Part shown: one piece after another, positions 10,087 to 23,311 of the stretch | Layout of the letters: every line of letters starts with the position of its first letter | How positions within the stretch are numbered: the first letter of the stretch is position 1 | The notes under the pieces: model-generated | The model's database searches: none | Told to the model about the DNA's origin: nothing | What the model saw: the letters and a program-made list of their open reading frames with translations, nothing else | Assembly: GCA_030737875.1 (NCBI GenBank) | Contig: CM060926.1 | Span: forward strand, 321,413,922 to 321,477,921 | DNA: 64,000 nucleotides | Source of the DNA: Allium sativum | Lineage: Eukaryota; Streptophyta; Magnoliopsida; Asparagales; Amaryllidaceae | Direction: 5' to 3' | Translations under genes and position numbers: made by a program

Positions 10087-10100
10087 CAGTCATGGGACTG
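10087..10100 (-). promoter_or_regulatory. GL2 LTR hairpin CAGTC-loop-GACTG
   Basis: Perfect 5-bp stem with a 4-base loop, 370 bases from the LTR edge, at the place where R1-R5 carry CAGAC/GTCTG. Confidence 0.5.
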
Positions 10101-13059
10101 GTGTGAGAACTAAAACAATTATTAATCTTAAATTTTAAAATTGGGAATCATGGGACCGCGTCGTATAACATGGAACGGGTTTACTCCACATGAATCTTAG
10201 TTTAAAATAAAACAGCATAATGCTTTTTGGAAAAATGAAGCTATTATAAGACTCAGGTCCCATCACACAATGCAACGCAAGCCGGAGGATAGAATTCTCC
10301 CTTATAATAGCCAAAATATGCTTGATACGAGAAATTTCATATTTTATTATTACTGTAGGTGAAGAAATCAACTTCAAATATAAATGTATCAATCATGGAC
10401 GGCATTGGTACCATATATCATGTCGCCATACTAGTTCTACAATCAAAACTGCATGATGTCTTATTGGAAGTTGGATTTCCATCTATGAACCAAGGCAAGG
10501 GATCGTCCTTACCGAATTCGAGACACTTTAGCCCGCCTCAGGATACAACCACAACTGCACCTAGGAGCCACAGGGCCGTACCACAACTTACGTTAGTGGA
10601 TTATATGTAATTCCTGAACAATACATTTCCCCGCCCTATGGGGTGTAAATAAAGAGCCACTAGGGACTCAAATCCGAGGCGCCTCATTCCATCAACCATA
10701 TAAGTAAAAATGTCTGGGATCCATACCATGACACCACTTCTAGCAAGAAAGAAACGTATGTTCTCCCTGGAACCTTCTCCCGTTTCTGGGGTGTGAGGCT
10801 CGTGAAGTAACGCTATACACAAAGTTATGCCTAAATAAGATGTGCTTTGATCATCAGCCATAAGGCTATGCTTTTCAACAAAAGCCTTGATCATTTACAT
10901 CTTAGAATGCCACATTGTCAGTCTATACCATACCGTTGATTTCTGCCAATATATAACCTCTAAGCTCGTACGTCTCAGAGAAGGGTGTTAAGCAAGAGAA
11001 TAAATTCTCCGCCACCAAACAGATATATATTTAGCAGAGATCAACGAATACAATATTAAGCAATACAATGTAAGACATACCATCCATTTACAAGTCCGTT
11101 CTGGGTCTGAACGAAAACGGAGGCACCTTATTCCTCGTCCCATTTGTCCAATACAGGAGAGAGGTCCTCGCATATCCGTCGATCTCCAAGTACGTTTGGA
11201 CGATCACCACTTATTACCTTGTCTTGGGTGTATGGCCCAATCAAGACATCAGTAATCATCCAAAGGATGTGAAAAAATCCGGTCTTTAGGTAGAATAATC
11301 AGTAATCACAACTTATTACCTTATTCATCTTCGACTCTTAGTCGTCGTATTAATTATTCAGAATGGGTTAAACCCGGTATTTCTAAATAATTCGCGTATT
11401 TTATAAACAAGTGCTATAAAAACACATCATACGCCTCATTCCAATTCAGATTATTCTTTTAGTAAAATATTCACATTTTTAATCTAATTAAAGATTCATT
11501 AAAACTATAATTCTGTTTTAATCTAAAAAATCACTACTTATTGATTATTCAAATTTAAGAAGTTAATCTTATCTTTGATTGGGTTAAAGAACCAATGTCA
11601 TTTAAAACACAGTTCATGATAAACCCAAATCATCTTCCATTAACTATGGAATCTTCATGGAAAACGGATCAATATATAACCGATATAAATTTCTGTATCA
11701 AACTAATAATATAAATGGAATAACGGCAAGGCCTTTTTAAATTCTATATATAGTAACGGTCTTCATTCAAAGAAGCTTGTCTCGATTATTATTAAATCTT
11801 AATTCCAATTTATTCTATTTAATTGGAAAACTTATTTCGGAAAATTTTCCATTTAAATCTTAATAAAAGATTTATAAATTCCATATAAATCTCAATAAAA
11901 GATTTATAAATTCCATTTAAATCTTAAATAAAGATTTATAAATTCCATAATATATTTTCACTGTTAATTGGTATTAAGGAACAAATGTCATTTAAAACAT
12001 AGTTCACGATAAACTCACAATCAACTTTCATTTGAATTCTGATTAAACATTAATTAATTAGTAAACTTCTCTAAATCTTAATTAAAATTTTTATTCTTTT
12101 AACATGGAGTTTTAAGAACATTGTTATTAAGGACACCATTCATGACAAACTTGAAATCCAATTCTTTTTATTTAATTCTAATTAAATATTAATTAATTGG
12201 ATAATTTCATTAAATCTTAATTTAAAGATTTATTCTAGTTAATAACTAGTTCATTTCAATAAAAATATACTTTTATCTTTTAGAATATGGATTTTTTCAT
12301 CCAAAATCTTTCCAGATTATTAATTATGATTTTACAAAATTTTTCCATATGTTTAATAATTTTATTGAGGCCTTTACAGTCGGTTTCCAATAATGGCCAC
12401 CGAACTGCATCGATAGCGACCTTTTTTAAATTTTATTTGGACATAATTCCAAATCCAACCGTTAGATTTCAAACTTCTTATATTCATTGGAAAGCTCTTT
12501 TTGATACGAACCCAACAGTTCCGGTTTTAGGAGAATCCGACGGTCGGATCTCCCGTTACGCCAATTTGAAGTTAATGGTCGAAATTCTTGAATGGTCACT
12601 ATGCGGCGCGTTCTATTCAGGCCATTAAATATATATAATATATATTTCATCGATTTCCATTTAAAACGTATTTTATAAAATATTATAAATTCGTTTTAAA
12701 ATTATTTCGACTTCATTTTCGATTTTCAATCAAAATTGAATATTCTATATGTTTATCATATTAAAATGATAATATTTTCAAAATATTAAATTTTAAAATT
12801 ACTTCCTTTTGATATTCAATATAAGGTGAATAAAACCGATCGATAAACCCGTTCGGGTTAAAATGGCGTTTCTACACTTAACCCGGCTTCATATTCTTAT
12901 ATTTTTGTATCCATCTAAAAACGGACATCGAAATCATAATTTTATTCTTTTCTGAATATTATTTTAAAATATTTATTATTTTAAAGGATTCTTTATTTAG
13001 AATATTCTTTATTAGAAAATATTCTTTACATTAAAATGATCTTTTACCTTGAAATGTCC

Positions 13060-13410
13060 TTTTTACTTATAAAAGTTCTTTTTCATATAAATAGTTCTTT
13101 TACATGTAAATGTTCTTTTACATAAAAATGTTCTCTTACATATAAATGTTCTTTTACATATAAATGTTCTTTTTACATATAAATGTTCTTTTACTTAAAA
13201 ATGTTCTTTTTACATGTAAATGTTCTTTTACATAAAAATGTTCTTTTTACATGTAAATGTTCTTTTTACATATAAATGTTCTTTTACATATAAATGTTCT
13301 TTTTACATGTAAATGTTCTTTTACATATAAATGCTGTTTTTTCATTTATGTAAATGTTCTTTTACATATAAATGCTCCTTTTTCATATAAATGTTCTTTT
13401 TATTAAAATA
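13060..13410. repeat. AT-rich tandem array in GL2
   Basis: About 18 degenerate units of 18-20 bases built on TGTTCTTTTACATATAAA. GL1 LTRs have a different array (24-bp, CAACACATGAATTTATTTTC) in the corresponding part of the LTR. Confidence 0.85.
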
Positions 13411-13549
13411 TTCTTATAAAAATTTAATTACATTTTAATTAACACATTAATTAAACTAATTACCTGAATTGCAAATTAACAATATAATTAAAATTAATTA
13501 CGTCATCACTGTAACGTTTCTAAAAACACTGCCTTTACCTTCATGTTTA

Positions 13550-13920
13550 ACTTTTGTAAACCATGAACTCATTGTCGCCTTGACCCCTCGCCGTCACACC
13601 TCCTACAAGCACCCAGACACACATCAGTTGCCGCCACTCCAATCTTAGCCTCGCCACCTCTCAGCGCCACCATCGACAATCAACGCGGTGGCCCTTATGC
13701 TCGTAAAACCCATCTCGAAGTCGGCCCCTTTTGCCTTGAAATCGCGCTCTATGTGGCGTGGTGGTAGATCATATCCATATGGATCTGATGGTGGTGAAAA
13801 TCTCTTCAAAATTGGCTTTGAGACGTAGTTTTAATTCGAACCATATTTGAAGAATTTAGGGGATTTTTCTCGGAGCTCCTTAGCCATTAGAACGAATACG
13901 ATGGTGGCTGTGTATTTAAT
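13550..13920. other. GC-richer insert within GL2
   Basis: A few hundred bases of clearly higher GC content inside an AT-rich LTR. C-rich on the + strand at its left end. It sits where GL1 LTRs carry an unrelated-looking G-rich block. No open frame of note. Confidence 0.5.
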
Positions 13921-14386
13921 TTCTAGGTTTACACGTATTTCCAACGTATTTATACAGTATATTTTTTATTATTTATTTTAATTTAAAAATAACTTATTAA
14001 ACCATTCGCACTCCAAATCCGACCCAACGAGTGTCGCCCCTAGCCAAATACCCGTATTTCGGACACAATGGGATATGTCCTGTAAGCCAACTCGATTGTT
14101 TTTGTAACACCTCGAAAATTTAACAACATTAAGAGGATAAATTAAAGAATCATTAATTTAATATTCATAATTAAGGGAAACGGACTGCGCCATTCCGTCT
14201 GCCTCGGAATTCTGGTTCAGATGGACACCAAGTTTGCGTAAAACGGATAACGTATGAAGAAGCTATATGCTGTAGAAGTTTGTATACGCGCAAGGAAGTA
14301 TATATATAAACAAAATCATCTCCAGAATTCAAACCGATTCAAAAACAGTCAAAAGCGGTGAGCAGGAATAATCCCGCTCAAAGGGT

Positions 14387-14474
14387 GTCGACCCTTTTAA
14401 GGGGTGTCGACATTGGTTTCGACCCCCCTATAGGGGTGTCGACCCCCTATATGGGGGTAGACATAGGTGTCGAC
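14387..14474 (+). promoter_or_regulatory. GTCGAC cluster in R2 5' LTR
   Basis: Four intact GTCGAC sites and two decayed ones (TTTCGAC, GGTAGAC) among runs of G and C, 88 bases upstream of the TATA box at 14562. Confidence 0.6.
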
Positions 14475-14561
14475 CCCCTGGCTCCAGAAGCTTCTTCTGA
14501 CGTGGACGATTTTAACGGTTTCTGGTCCGATCTGATGGTCTCGGTTGCTCCGCTACTCCCA

Positions 14562-14567
14562 TATAAA
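14562..14567 (+). promoter_or_regulatory. Probable TATA box of R2 5' LTR
   Basis: TATAAA in the stretch CCCATATAAAGAACCC; the 3' LTR copy at 20430-20435 keeps it. Confidence 0.55.
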
Positions 14568-17500
14568 GAACCCTAGACCTAGGTTTTGTTCATAGAAAAA
14601 TAATTGGTATGGCGAAGCTTTGCTGCGATGTAAATTAAAATGGTTCTTCTCCTTCTTCATTTTCTAAATCAGTTCAAAGAAGATTATACATATTCGAAGA
14701 TTGCTATAACAAATTTACCGGTGGCTACAACAACTTATTCAACATGTTCTTCGCAGCAAATTCACTGTGAGTTCATGTTGCTTTTAGATGTAAATATCTA
14801 AATAGTGATCTTGATATGTATATAATAATTGGATCTTGAATCTGTGCCTAATCAGTTATATTATGACATATTCCATTAATCTATTCTTATATGTTTATAT
14901 CATCACCAAGTATAATCTTGTCATAATATGTCAATTTAGTTTATGCCTATTTCTATCGTTATGTTGTTGATTCGTTATTATGCCTGTTCTGATTCTCTTC
15001 TCTCCTTCTTTTCTTTTTTATTTTTATATAGCCAGGCTACCTTCGAGCCTAGGCCTAACGCTGAAAAATGCGAACGTGCAAAATTGGAAATAATGGGAAA
15101 AGACATAATTTGGGGCATAATTGGTATTGGAAAATATGGATCTAAATTTGGGCATGAAATTGGAAATATACGAAGATGGGTTTGGGGGCATATGTCTTGT
15201 TGGATAATATGAATTTAGGCATGCATTGGAATATATGTAAATACAGAATTGGGTATAAAATGAACATGTCTAAATATTGATTACCCGACCGACATATCCA
15301 GCAGCCACTAATGTTGAACCTAATGTGGGAGGTCTAAGTACATAAATACAAATCGGGCTAAGACACGAGGTTAGACCCAACTGTGGAATAAGACTGCCCA
15401 GACCCGACCGGCATATCTAGCATCCGCATGTTGTAGGCCTGATGTGGGAGGTCTAGCCCATTATAACTATAATTGGACATGGTAATGAATTGAACTACTT
15501 AACCTGATTTAATCCATAAGGGTTGTGTGATTATGAACTTAAGTTAGGGTTAAGTAAAATTGGATGGGTAGCGGGTGGGTTAAGTAAATTACAGGCGATG
15601 GGTAATATAAGCATATAGGCACATAAACTTAACCCGATGAGGTTATGTAATTAAAGACACCAAGTAGTATACATAACCGGTAGAAACAATAAAGTTATGT
15701 AATTAAAAGAACACCGTTTAGGGTAAGCATAACTTGTAAGAAAATGAGACAACCTGAGTAATAAGATAAGAGATAGTTAATTATAAATTAAGTGACCTGG
15801 AAGTCTGGAACCCGCTGATGTGAACAACATGCTTAGGCTTGTCCTAGGGACAAGAGGATATTATAACATAGATTATAATTAATGGGTTAGGAAACTTGTT
15901 AATAGGCCTTAGTTAATAGAACTAAGTTAACAAGTAAACAACGATAAGTTTTATTGACAATGCAAAAAGGAATTATGATTAAATAAGAAAGAACGAGGAA
16001 AACTTATAAGATAAATTATATTTAATCATAAATAATGATTGACATGTTAAAAAGAAACTTGTAAAATGAGACATACTTAATTATACATTAAATAAAAACA
16101 TGCTATTATAATGATGTAACCAAGCAAGAATATAAAATAAATTGTGTATTTCAGACCTTGGGCCACAATCTAGAGAATAACATGTTATGGGCTTATTAAT
16201 AAACTTGAATGGATTAATTTATATGATTGAAATTAATAGCAAGAGAAACGAATAAGAATTCAATATGAATGGTAATAACCAAGTTAGATGAAAACCTGGT
16301 GAAGTAAAGCAAGCACGTAATAGAATGTTTAGACATAGGGTCTAAAAACATAATAAAATGAGGTTCTTGGACCAGTCCGTACGTTTGAGGGTGAATAACC
16401 TAATGGGGTAGATCATCGAGGTGTTATAAGGCACGAAGGGAGCGCACATTCATCTGATTGTTATGACGGCTCCGAAGGACTGGAAGTGGAAGCATGTGGC
16501 TTCCGGAGACATTAAAGGTGCTCTTGGTAGTCCTCTGTGGTGGTGTAGTTTCAGACTGTGCTCACAGAGGTTGGGTCTGATCGTAACTACCCGGTGGTGT
16601 AGTTTCAGACTATGCAGTCAGAATTCTGTGATGAGGTGACATCAGGGTGATTCGACGGTTGCCTCACGAGGAGGTGGATGGTCAGGGCCGACAAGTATAG
16701 TATATAGTCGGATACCTGTCATCAGCAGCCAGCGGGATGCGAAAAGACTAAAGCTAACCCAAAGATATCATTCCACCTTTCACTATCGAGGTACAGGATT
16801 AAGGGGGGACGCCACATGGATGTTTAGATTGGTTGTTTTAGGTGCGGTTGCTTAGCTCTGTAGTCTTCACTAGTTATGGGAGGGGCCGAAATAGGGCCAT
16901 AGCCACCATGGAAAACAGACCCGAGGATTATCTGTATTTGAAGGCTCCTAAGGACGGACCTGTACAGGTATGGAAAAGCTCCCGATCATGTTCCATGTTT
17001 AGCACTGCCATGGAACTCGGTGCATATTAGAGGACGTGCGATTGAGGCATCGAGCTACAATTACAGTACATACGTGGGATAGTCTGTATACATGCATATC
17101 TGCTCTGGGTGGTGTATCGTAGACTAGAGGGGATTATTCTGACATGGAATCTGATTCGATCGATGGTGGCAGTCCATACGCTTACATAGCATAGTAATGA
17201 CAGATCTATGCAGAACGTAACACTGTTATATAAGGATCCGTACGTCACTCCAGCGTGGGGTGAGAGACTGCATTCATTTCAGTGAAGATTGTGCGAGGGG
17301 GGTACCATGGGATGTATCTCAATATTGAGATATAGCTACATATATTGTATTAGGTGAATCCATGGAAAAGTAAATGGGTACGATGCGCGTATAAGTCTTG
17401 AGTGCTATTAACCCAAGTAACCTAATAATCAAGAAAATGTAATGGAACGATATTAGTAGGGACCATTCTACTTCTGATATACTAGTATCTACGTGGTGCA

Positions 17501-18069
17501 GAGAAATCTATTCAAGAAGTGTAATATATCTTGTTTATCTTATCTTGTTTAGTTCATACTTGTTATTGTTATCTTTTTCTTCCAATTTTTATATACCTGT
17601 CATGATACTTTTATTTATTTATATTTAAAAGTACTGGACTTGCCAGACTTTATGTCTAACACTTTTTGTTTTCTCCTCTCTCTCTTCCGTTTTTCCCCTC
17701 CAGGTTCTCAAGGTGGAAGTGCTTAGAGTTAATTTGGATTCTTTCGACTTAGCTTGGATTTTGGATATTGATGCACATCTTTGACTTATTTTCAACTCTC
17801 TCATGGCTCTGCTTGGGAAATATGGTTTGTGCTTTTGAACTCTGATATTTTTGGCAAGATAGATTATTAAACATGTAACTAGTTATTTCAAACCTATGAT
17901 ATAAACTCAATATTTGGGACCATAGTGTTATGATATAAATAAAGTTTTAATTCCGCTGCTATTTCACATGTCTGTCTTGTGATATTATGTTCTTATTTAC
18001 CTATAACGCTTCACGAAAGTTAATGCATTCCCTTAGTGAGTGACATTAATGGACGTGGGGTGTCACATT

Positions 18070-18081
18070 TGGTATCAAAGC
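18070..18081 (+). other. R2 primer binding site
   Basis: TGGTATCAAAGC, two bases after the 5' LTR. It is the tRNA-iMet type with one G-to-A change; R3 has the same variant. Confidence 0.85.
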
Positions 18082-18379
18082 ATATGGTTATAAGATCAGA
18101 TAAAATATTTTGAAAATGGTTTTCAAAAAGGTCTAAAAAAAGCATTTTAAAATAAAAAGTTTGTTTTTGAAGAGCATATTTCCTAAATCCATAAATAACT
18201 TCTCGATTCTCCGCTTGATTCCTTTTCTTTCTGTTCGGGGAACCATTTCTTCCCGAAAGGGTAACCCCATCTCGTCATGGTTCTGTTGGCATGTTAAAAC
18301 TATGGTACATGTCAGAGGGAAAAGAAGTGCCCAACCTCCATCTTTAGCCGCAGTGGTTTCACCTGCGTCTTATTTTCTT

Positions 18380-19170
18380 TCGAACCTTGTAAGGATTTTC
18401 GTGCGATGGAGGCATCTTTCAAGAGACTGGTTAGCATGTTGCGCAAGAATGGTAAAAATGAGAATAAGGGAATTGGGGCTAAGGAGGACAACCTAAAGAT
18501 GAAAGAAAATGGTCGCTTAAGAAGGGAATATAGATGAAGGAAGAAAAGAGGAAACACCATAATTTCGGAATGATGGGTCATCTGGAAAATGGTTGCAGAA
18601 AGAGAAAAAGGCAAGCTAATGTTCTCATGGCTAATGGACAAGATAAGGGTAGGGAAGTTTCCATCGAAGGATTGATTTCACTTTCTGATCATCTTGTTAG
18701 GATTCTTTTTCTAGCGCCTCGCATTCTTTTATATCTAATCCTTTAGTTGAGTCTCTGCACTAAGATACTAGTATGGTTTTGGATCCCATCATTGTCTCAA
18801 ACCCCATTGGAGGTATGGCTTATTTATCGAGGATTGGTCGGGGTTTGAGAATCTCTGCGTCAGGCATCGAGTTTGGTTATGACACATATGTTCTTGATTC
18901 CATGAGGTGCGGTTTGATTCTACGGATGGATTAGCTTCCTAGAACCTCTTGATGTATCTATCGATGATTTGCGACCTGTACCAATAGTTGTGAGTATCCT
19001 TATGTTTTTGATGAGGTTCGGGGTTTACTTCGAGGCACGAGATTGGTTTCCGCACAAACTTGGTAGACAATGCAAAGCCATTTGCATTTCCTGTGCGACT
19101 TGTGACTCCTAAAAGAAAAGAGGGAACTTCATAAGCAAGTAGGGGAGCTACTTGAGAAGAGGCGATAAAA
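18380..19170 (+). pseudogene. R2 relic of gag, zinc knuckle, protease and RT N-terminus
   Basis: Decayed fragments in order, with several frame breaks. Near 18380 a short gag match (CKDFRAM, like R1 CKEFKAM). At about 18534-18660 a single degenerate zinc-knuckle-like piece with a basic tail. At 18690-18910 the protease neighbourhood (VSNPIGG, then a GLIL-type stretch). At 18990-19170 the start of pol (YPYVFDEV, then ELHKQVGELLEK, equivalent to R1 [12 protein letters not shown] at about 3001). Everything between this RT start and the chromodomain is missing. Assignment rests on alignment by eye to R1 and R3. Confidence 0.75.
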
Positions 19171-19476
19171 GGTATAGAGTTCGAGATATTGGAGCCAAAC
19201 TTGCGGGAGGAACTGAAAGTAGAGAAGGAAGCAATGATTGGACGAGTTCCGACTTGTATACTTGGATCGGAGGTTAAGAAACTATGCAACAAAGAAGTGA
19301 AGCTAGTAAAAGTGCAATGGGGAGAGGACCGCGAGGATGCTACTTGGGAGGCGGAAGACAAGATTCGCGCTTCATATCCTTTCCTTTTCGAGAATATGTT
19401 CTTAACTTCTTTTTCCAAGCTTCGAATTAATACTTGTATCTATCGTTTGAATATCTCCTATCAATCGAGTCTTTAG
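19171..19476 (+). pseudogene. R2 chromodomain remnant
   Basis: An open stretch without stops from 19189 encodes the C-terminal end of the polyprotein: basic segment, PTCILGSEVKKL, KEVKLVKVQWGEDRED, ATWEAEDKIRASYPFLF. It matches the R1 segment at about 5570-5745 residue for residue at the key places, and the Trp/Glu pattern (ATWE) is kept better than in R1. The deletion joint with RT lies near 19165-19185. Integrase itself is gone, so there is no known use for this domain alone. Confidence 0.85.
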
Positions 19477-19479
19477 GTA

Positions 19480-19972
19480 GAAAACTAATGTATGTAAACG
19501 TGCGTTTGAGACATGTTATGTTTGATGGATGCAAGTGTTTGCTAATGATTGCTCATGGATGCATATACACACACAATAAGCACTAGATCGGCTCAATCAC
19601 TTACATATTGTATGTTGATGTGTGTACATTTTAAATTTTTATGGATGAAGATAGGATTATTGTTACATTGATGCCGCATTTGGATGAATGATTGTGCACA
19701 CATATAAAACTTACATGTATTAGGGTGATTTGCATATATTTTGGTTGCATGGCACAAACTTACATTGCATTAAGGAGGTCAACCGAATCAGTAGACCACT
19801 TGATCTTTGCATTAGTTTATGGACATATACACACACTATTGCGTATGTTCATAAAAGCATTAGAAATTCCTTAAGGACAATGGATGCTTGTGATTGCTAG
19901 ATGGATGTATGATTGTTGGATGTTAGGATATACGTTCTTCTTAACAAAGAGATTTCAGGGACAAAATCCTTT
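19480..19972 (+). other. R2 non-coding 3' region
   Basis: No gene. Follows the R1 3' region: CATATACACACACA motif, AAGGAGGTC tract at 19772-19780, and the GGGA-loop hairpin at 19951-19968, here with two mismatched pairs. Confidence 0.6.
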
Positions 19973-19985
19973 AAGTAGGGGAGAA
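19973..19985 (+). other. R2 polypurine tract
   Basis: AAGTAGGGGAGAA, with one pyrimidine, directly before TGTAAAACCCC at 19986. Confidence 0.85.
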
Positions 19986-21286
19986 TGTAAAACCCCTAAA
20001 ATTCAACAACATTAAGAGGATAAATAAAAGAATAATTAATTTAATATTCATAATTAAGGGAAATGGACTACACCATTGCGTCCGCCTCTGAATTCTGGTT
20101 TAGATGGACACCAAGTTTGCGTAAAATGGATAACGTATGAAGAAGTTATAAGTTGTAGAAGTTTGCATACGCGTAAGGAAGCATATATATAAACAAAATC
20201 ATCTCTAGAATTTAAACCGATTCAAAAACATTCAAAAGCAGTGAGCGGAAAAATCCCGCTCAAAGGGTGTCGACCCCCTTAAGGGGTGTCGACAAAGGTG
20301 TCGACCCCCATATGGGGGTAGACATAGGTGTTGACGTCCCCTCCCCGTGGCCCCAGAAGCTTCTTCTGACATGGACGATTTTGATGGTTTCTGCTCCAAC
20401 TGATGGCCTTGGTTGCTCCGCTACTCCTATATAAAGAACCCTAAACCTAGGTTTTGTTCATAGAAAATAATGATGATGGCAAAGCTCTGCTATGATGGAA
20501 ATTAAAATGGTTCTTCTCCTTCTTCTTTTTCTAAATCAATTCAAAGAAGATTATACATATTCGAAGATTGCTACAACAAATTTAGCGAAGGCTACAACAA
20601 CTTATTCAACATGTTCTTCGCAGCAAATTCACTGTGAGTTCATGTTGCTTTTAGATCTAAATATCTAAATAGTGATCTTGATATGTATAAAATAATTGGA
20701 TCTTGAATCGGTGCCTAATCAGTTATATTATGACATATTCCATTGATCTGTTCTTATATGTTTATATCATCACCAAGTCTAATCTTTTCATAATATGTAA
20801 ATTCAGTTTATGCCAAATTCTATTGTTATGTTGTTGATTCGTTATTATGTCTGTTCTGATTATCTTCTCTCCTTCTTTTCCTTTTTATTTTTATATAGCA
20901 AGGCTACCTTCGAGCCTAGGCCTAATGCTGAAAAATGCGAACATGCGAAATTGGAAACAATGGGAAAAGACATAATTTGGGGCGTAATTGGTATTGGAAA
21001 ATACGGATATAAATTTGGGCATAAAATTGGAAATATACGAAGATGGATTTTGGGGCATATGTCTTGTTGGATAATATGAATTTAGGCATGCAATGGAATA
21101 TATGTAAATACAGAATTTGTTATAAAATGGACATGTCTAAATATTGATTTGGAATGTAAATTTGAACATATGTGAATATGGATTTTAGGCATAAATTATG
21201 TGAAGGTGGATTTGGGTATAACTTGCATTGAAAGTGGTGGATACAGACTTAGGGCATAAGTTGGAATATATGTGGGTCTCGGTTTG

Positions 21287-21341
21287 TGCAATATATATAT
21301 ATATATTTATAAATATACATACATATATATATATATATGCC
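21287..21341. repeat. AT microsatellite in R2 3' LTR
   Basis: Runs of alternating AT interrupted by a TTTATAAATATACATAC stretch. The 5' LTR lacks this whole segment. Confidence 0.9.
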
Positions 21342-22919
21342 TTAATTTATGATTAAGGGCATATGGTGCAAAATTAAAAGGTGAATTAAAATGAGGCATA
21401 AAGGTCTATAATTTGAATAATGAATTAGACATAATTCAGTTGGGGAAAACATAGAATAATTACCTATAATGACATTGGTAGATTTGAATAAAAATGGAAT
21501 GTTTAGTAATCACAATTAGGAGTTGTAATTGTACATATGGCATGAGGTTAGGTTACATTAATGGTGGAAGTCTGCCCATACCCGACCGGCATATCCAGCA
21601 GCCACTAATGTTGAACCTAATGTGGGAGGTCTAAGTACATAAATACGAATCGGGATAAGACACGAGGTTAGACCCAACTGTGGAAGAAGACTGCTCGGAC
21701 CCGACCGGCATATCCAGCATCCACATGTTGTAGGCCTAATATGGGAGGTCTAGCCAATTATAACCATAATTGGACATGGTAATGAATTGGACTACTTAAC
21801 CTGATTTAATCCATAAGGGTTGTGTGGTTATGAACTTATGCTAGGGTTAAGTAAAATTGGATGGGTAGCGGGTGGGTTAAGTAATCTAGAAGTCTGGAGC
21901 CCGCTGATTTGAACAACATGCTTAGGCTTGTCCTAGGGATAAGAGGAAATTATAACATAGGTTATAATTAATGGGTTAGGAAACTTGTTAATGGGCCTTA
22001 GTTAAAAGAACTAAGTTAACAAGTAAACGACGATAAGTTGTATTGACAATGTAAAAAGGAATTGTGATTGAATAAGAAAGAACGAGGAAAACTTATAAGA
22101 TAAGTTATATTTAATCATAAATAATGATTGACATGTTAAAAAGAACGTGTAAAATGAGATGTACTTAATTACACATTAAATAAAAACATGTAATTGTAAT
22201 GATATAACCAAGCAAGAATATAAAATAGATTGTGGATTTCAGACCTTGGGCCACAATCTAGAGAATAACATGTTGTGGGCTTATTAATAAAATTAAATGG
22301 ATTAAGTTATATAATTGAAATTAATAGTAAGAGAAACTTGGTAATTTGAATAAGAATTCTATATGAATGGTAATAACCAAGTTAGATGAAAACCTGGTGA
22401 AGTAAGGCAAGCACATAATAGAATGTTTAGACACAGGGTCCTAATAACATATTAAAATGAGGTGCTTGGACCAGTCCGTAGGTTTGAGGGTGAATAACCC
22501 AATGGGGTAGATCATCGAGGTGTTATAAGGCACGAGGGGAGCACACATTCATCTGATTGTTTTGACGGCTCCGAAGGACTGGAAGGGCAAGCACATGGCT
22601 TCCTGAGACGTTGAAGGTGCTCCTGGTAGTCCTTTGTGGTGGTGTTGTTTCGGACTGTGCTCATAGATGTTGGGTCCGCGCGTAACTACCAGGTGTGTGC
22701 GCCTTGACTGCAGAGGTAGCTATGCGGTCAGAATGCTATGACAAGGTGACATCAGGGTAATTCGACGGTTGCCTCACGAGGAGGTGGAAGGTCAGGACCG
22801 ACAAGGATAGTAGATCATCAGATACCCGTCATCGGCAGCCAGCGGGATGCGAAAATACTAGAGCTAACCCCAAGATATCATTTCACCTTTCACTATCGAG
22901 GTACGGGGTTGAGGGGAGA

Positions 22920-22924
22920 CGCCA
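22920..22924. repeat. Left target-site duplication of GL1
   Basis: CGCCA, repeated exactly at 36132-36136. The uninterrupted R2 5' LTR has GACGCCACATGG at this place (about 16808-16819), confirming the empty site. Confidence 0.95.
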
Positions 22925-23297
22925 TGAAGCGACCTGAACTTCCCCTGTCTCCGAAGAGAAGAGAAAGAACGAATTACCGTGAGGACAAGACGAATCAGAA
23001 CACAAACAGAAGAACATTTCATTGTATATTACAACAATTCCGTCAGAATACAAGAACATACAGAGTATGAATAAATATTACACATTCGATAAATATCAGA
23101 GATTACAATACATTACATAGCAGCGGAAAATAATACAATACACAACTAGAAGTAATACACGGATACAAAGCTTTCCGCGTATCGTTCCAGCTGTAAATCA
23201 GGATCTTGTGAATATAAATCTGCAAAACCAAAACTACTAGCTGCCCGTGTCAAAATAAGGGCACCCAGAGTTTAGGTTAAAACAATAAACTCCAGGT

Positions 23298-23311
23298 CAG
23301 TCATGGGACTG
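23298..23311 (-). promoter_or_regulatory. GL1 3' LTR hairpin CAGTC-loop-GACTG
   Basis: 373 bases from the LTR end. On the element strand the context CACACCAGTCCCATGACTG, then ACCTGGAGTTT and later CTCTGGGTGCC, parallels R5 TACCAGAC..GTCTG, ACCTAGAGTTTT and CTCTGGGTGCT, so the site is homologous rather than a chance hairpin. Confidence 0.6.

Larger units (their letters stand above)
9717..14102 (-). repeat. GL2: solo giant LTR, first part
   Basis: Homologous to the LTRs of GL1: starts TGAAACGACCC (GL1: TGAAGCGAC) and follows the same order through the stretches TTAGGTTAAAACAATAAACTC and GGACATAATTCCAAATCCAACC, but is more diverged and shorter. The minus strand is the element strand. R2 breaks it at 14102; it resumes at 37397. 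No internal region is attached on either side, so it is a solo LTR left by LTR-LTR recombination. The flanking 5-mers are ACTAC (9712-9716) and ACTGC (38141-38145), a duplication with one changed base. Confidence 0.85.
14103..18067 (+). repeat. R2 5' LTR (3965 bp)
   Basis: Starts TGTAACACC, ends GGGTGTCACA, and is followed by a tRNA-iMet-like site. It holds GTCGAC sites at 14387, 14406, 14438 and 14469, TATAAA at 14562-14567, related units at 15282-15336 (truncated) and 15362-15455, and the hairpin at 17644-17658 whose outer pair is broken. Compared with the 3' LTR it lacks about 430 bases near 15280 and has about 210 extra bases at roughly 15580-15790. Confidence 0.93.
19986..22924 (+). repeat. 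R2 3' LTR, first part
   Basis: Starts TGTAAAACCCC and follows the 5' LTR closely. GTCGAC at 20269, 20288 and 20300; TATAAA at 20430-20435; two full shared units at about 21541-21633 and 21659-21753. It stops at 22924 where GL1 begins, the last five bases CGCCA being the left target copy. The LTR continues at 36137. Confidence 0.93.

Noticed and set aside
13060..13410. Regular short repeats resembling a CRISPR array
   Set aside because: Units are contiguous and degenerate with no unique spacers; a plant AT minisatellite.
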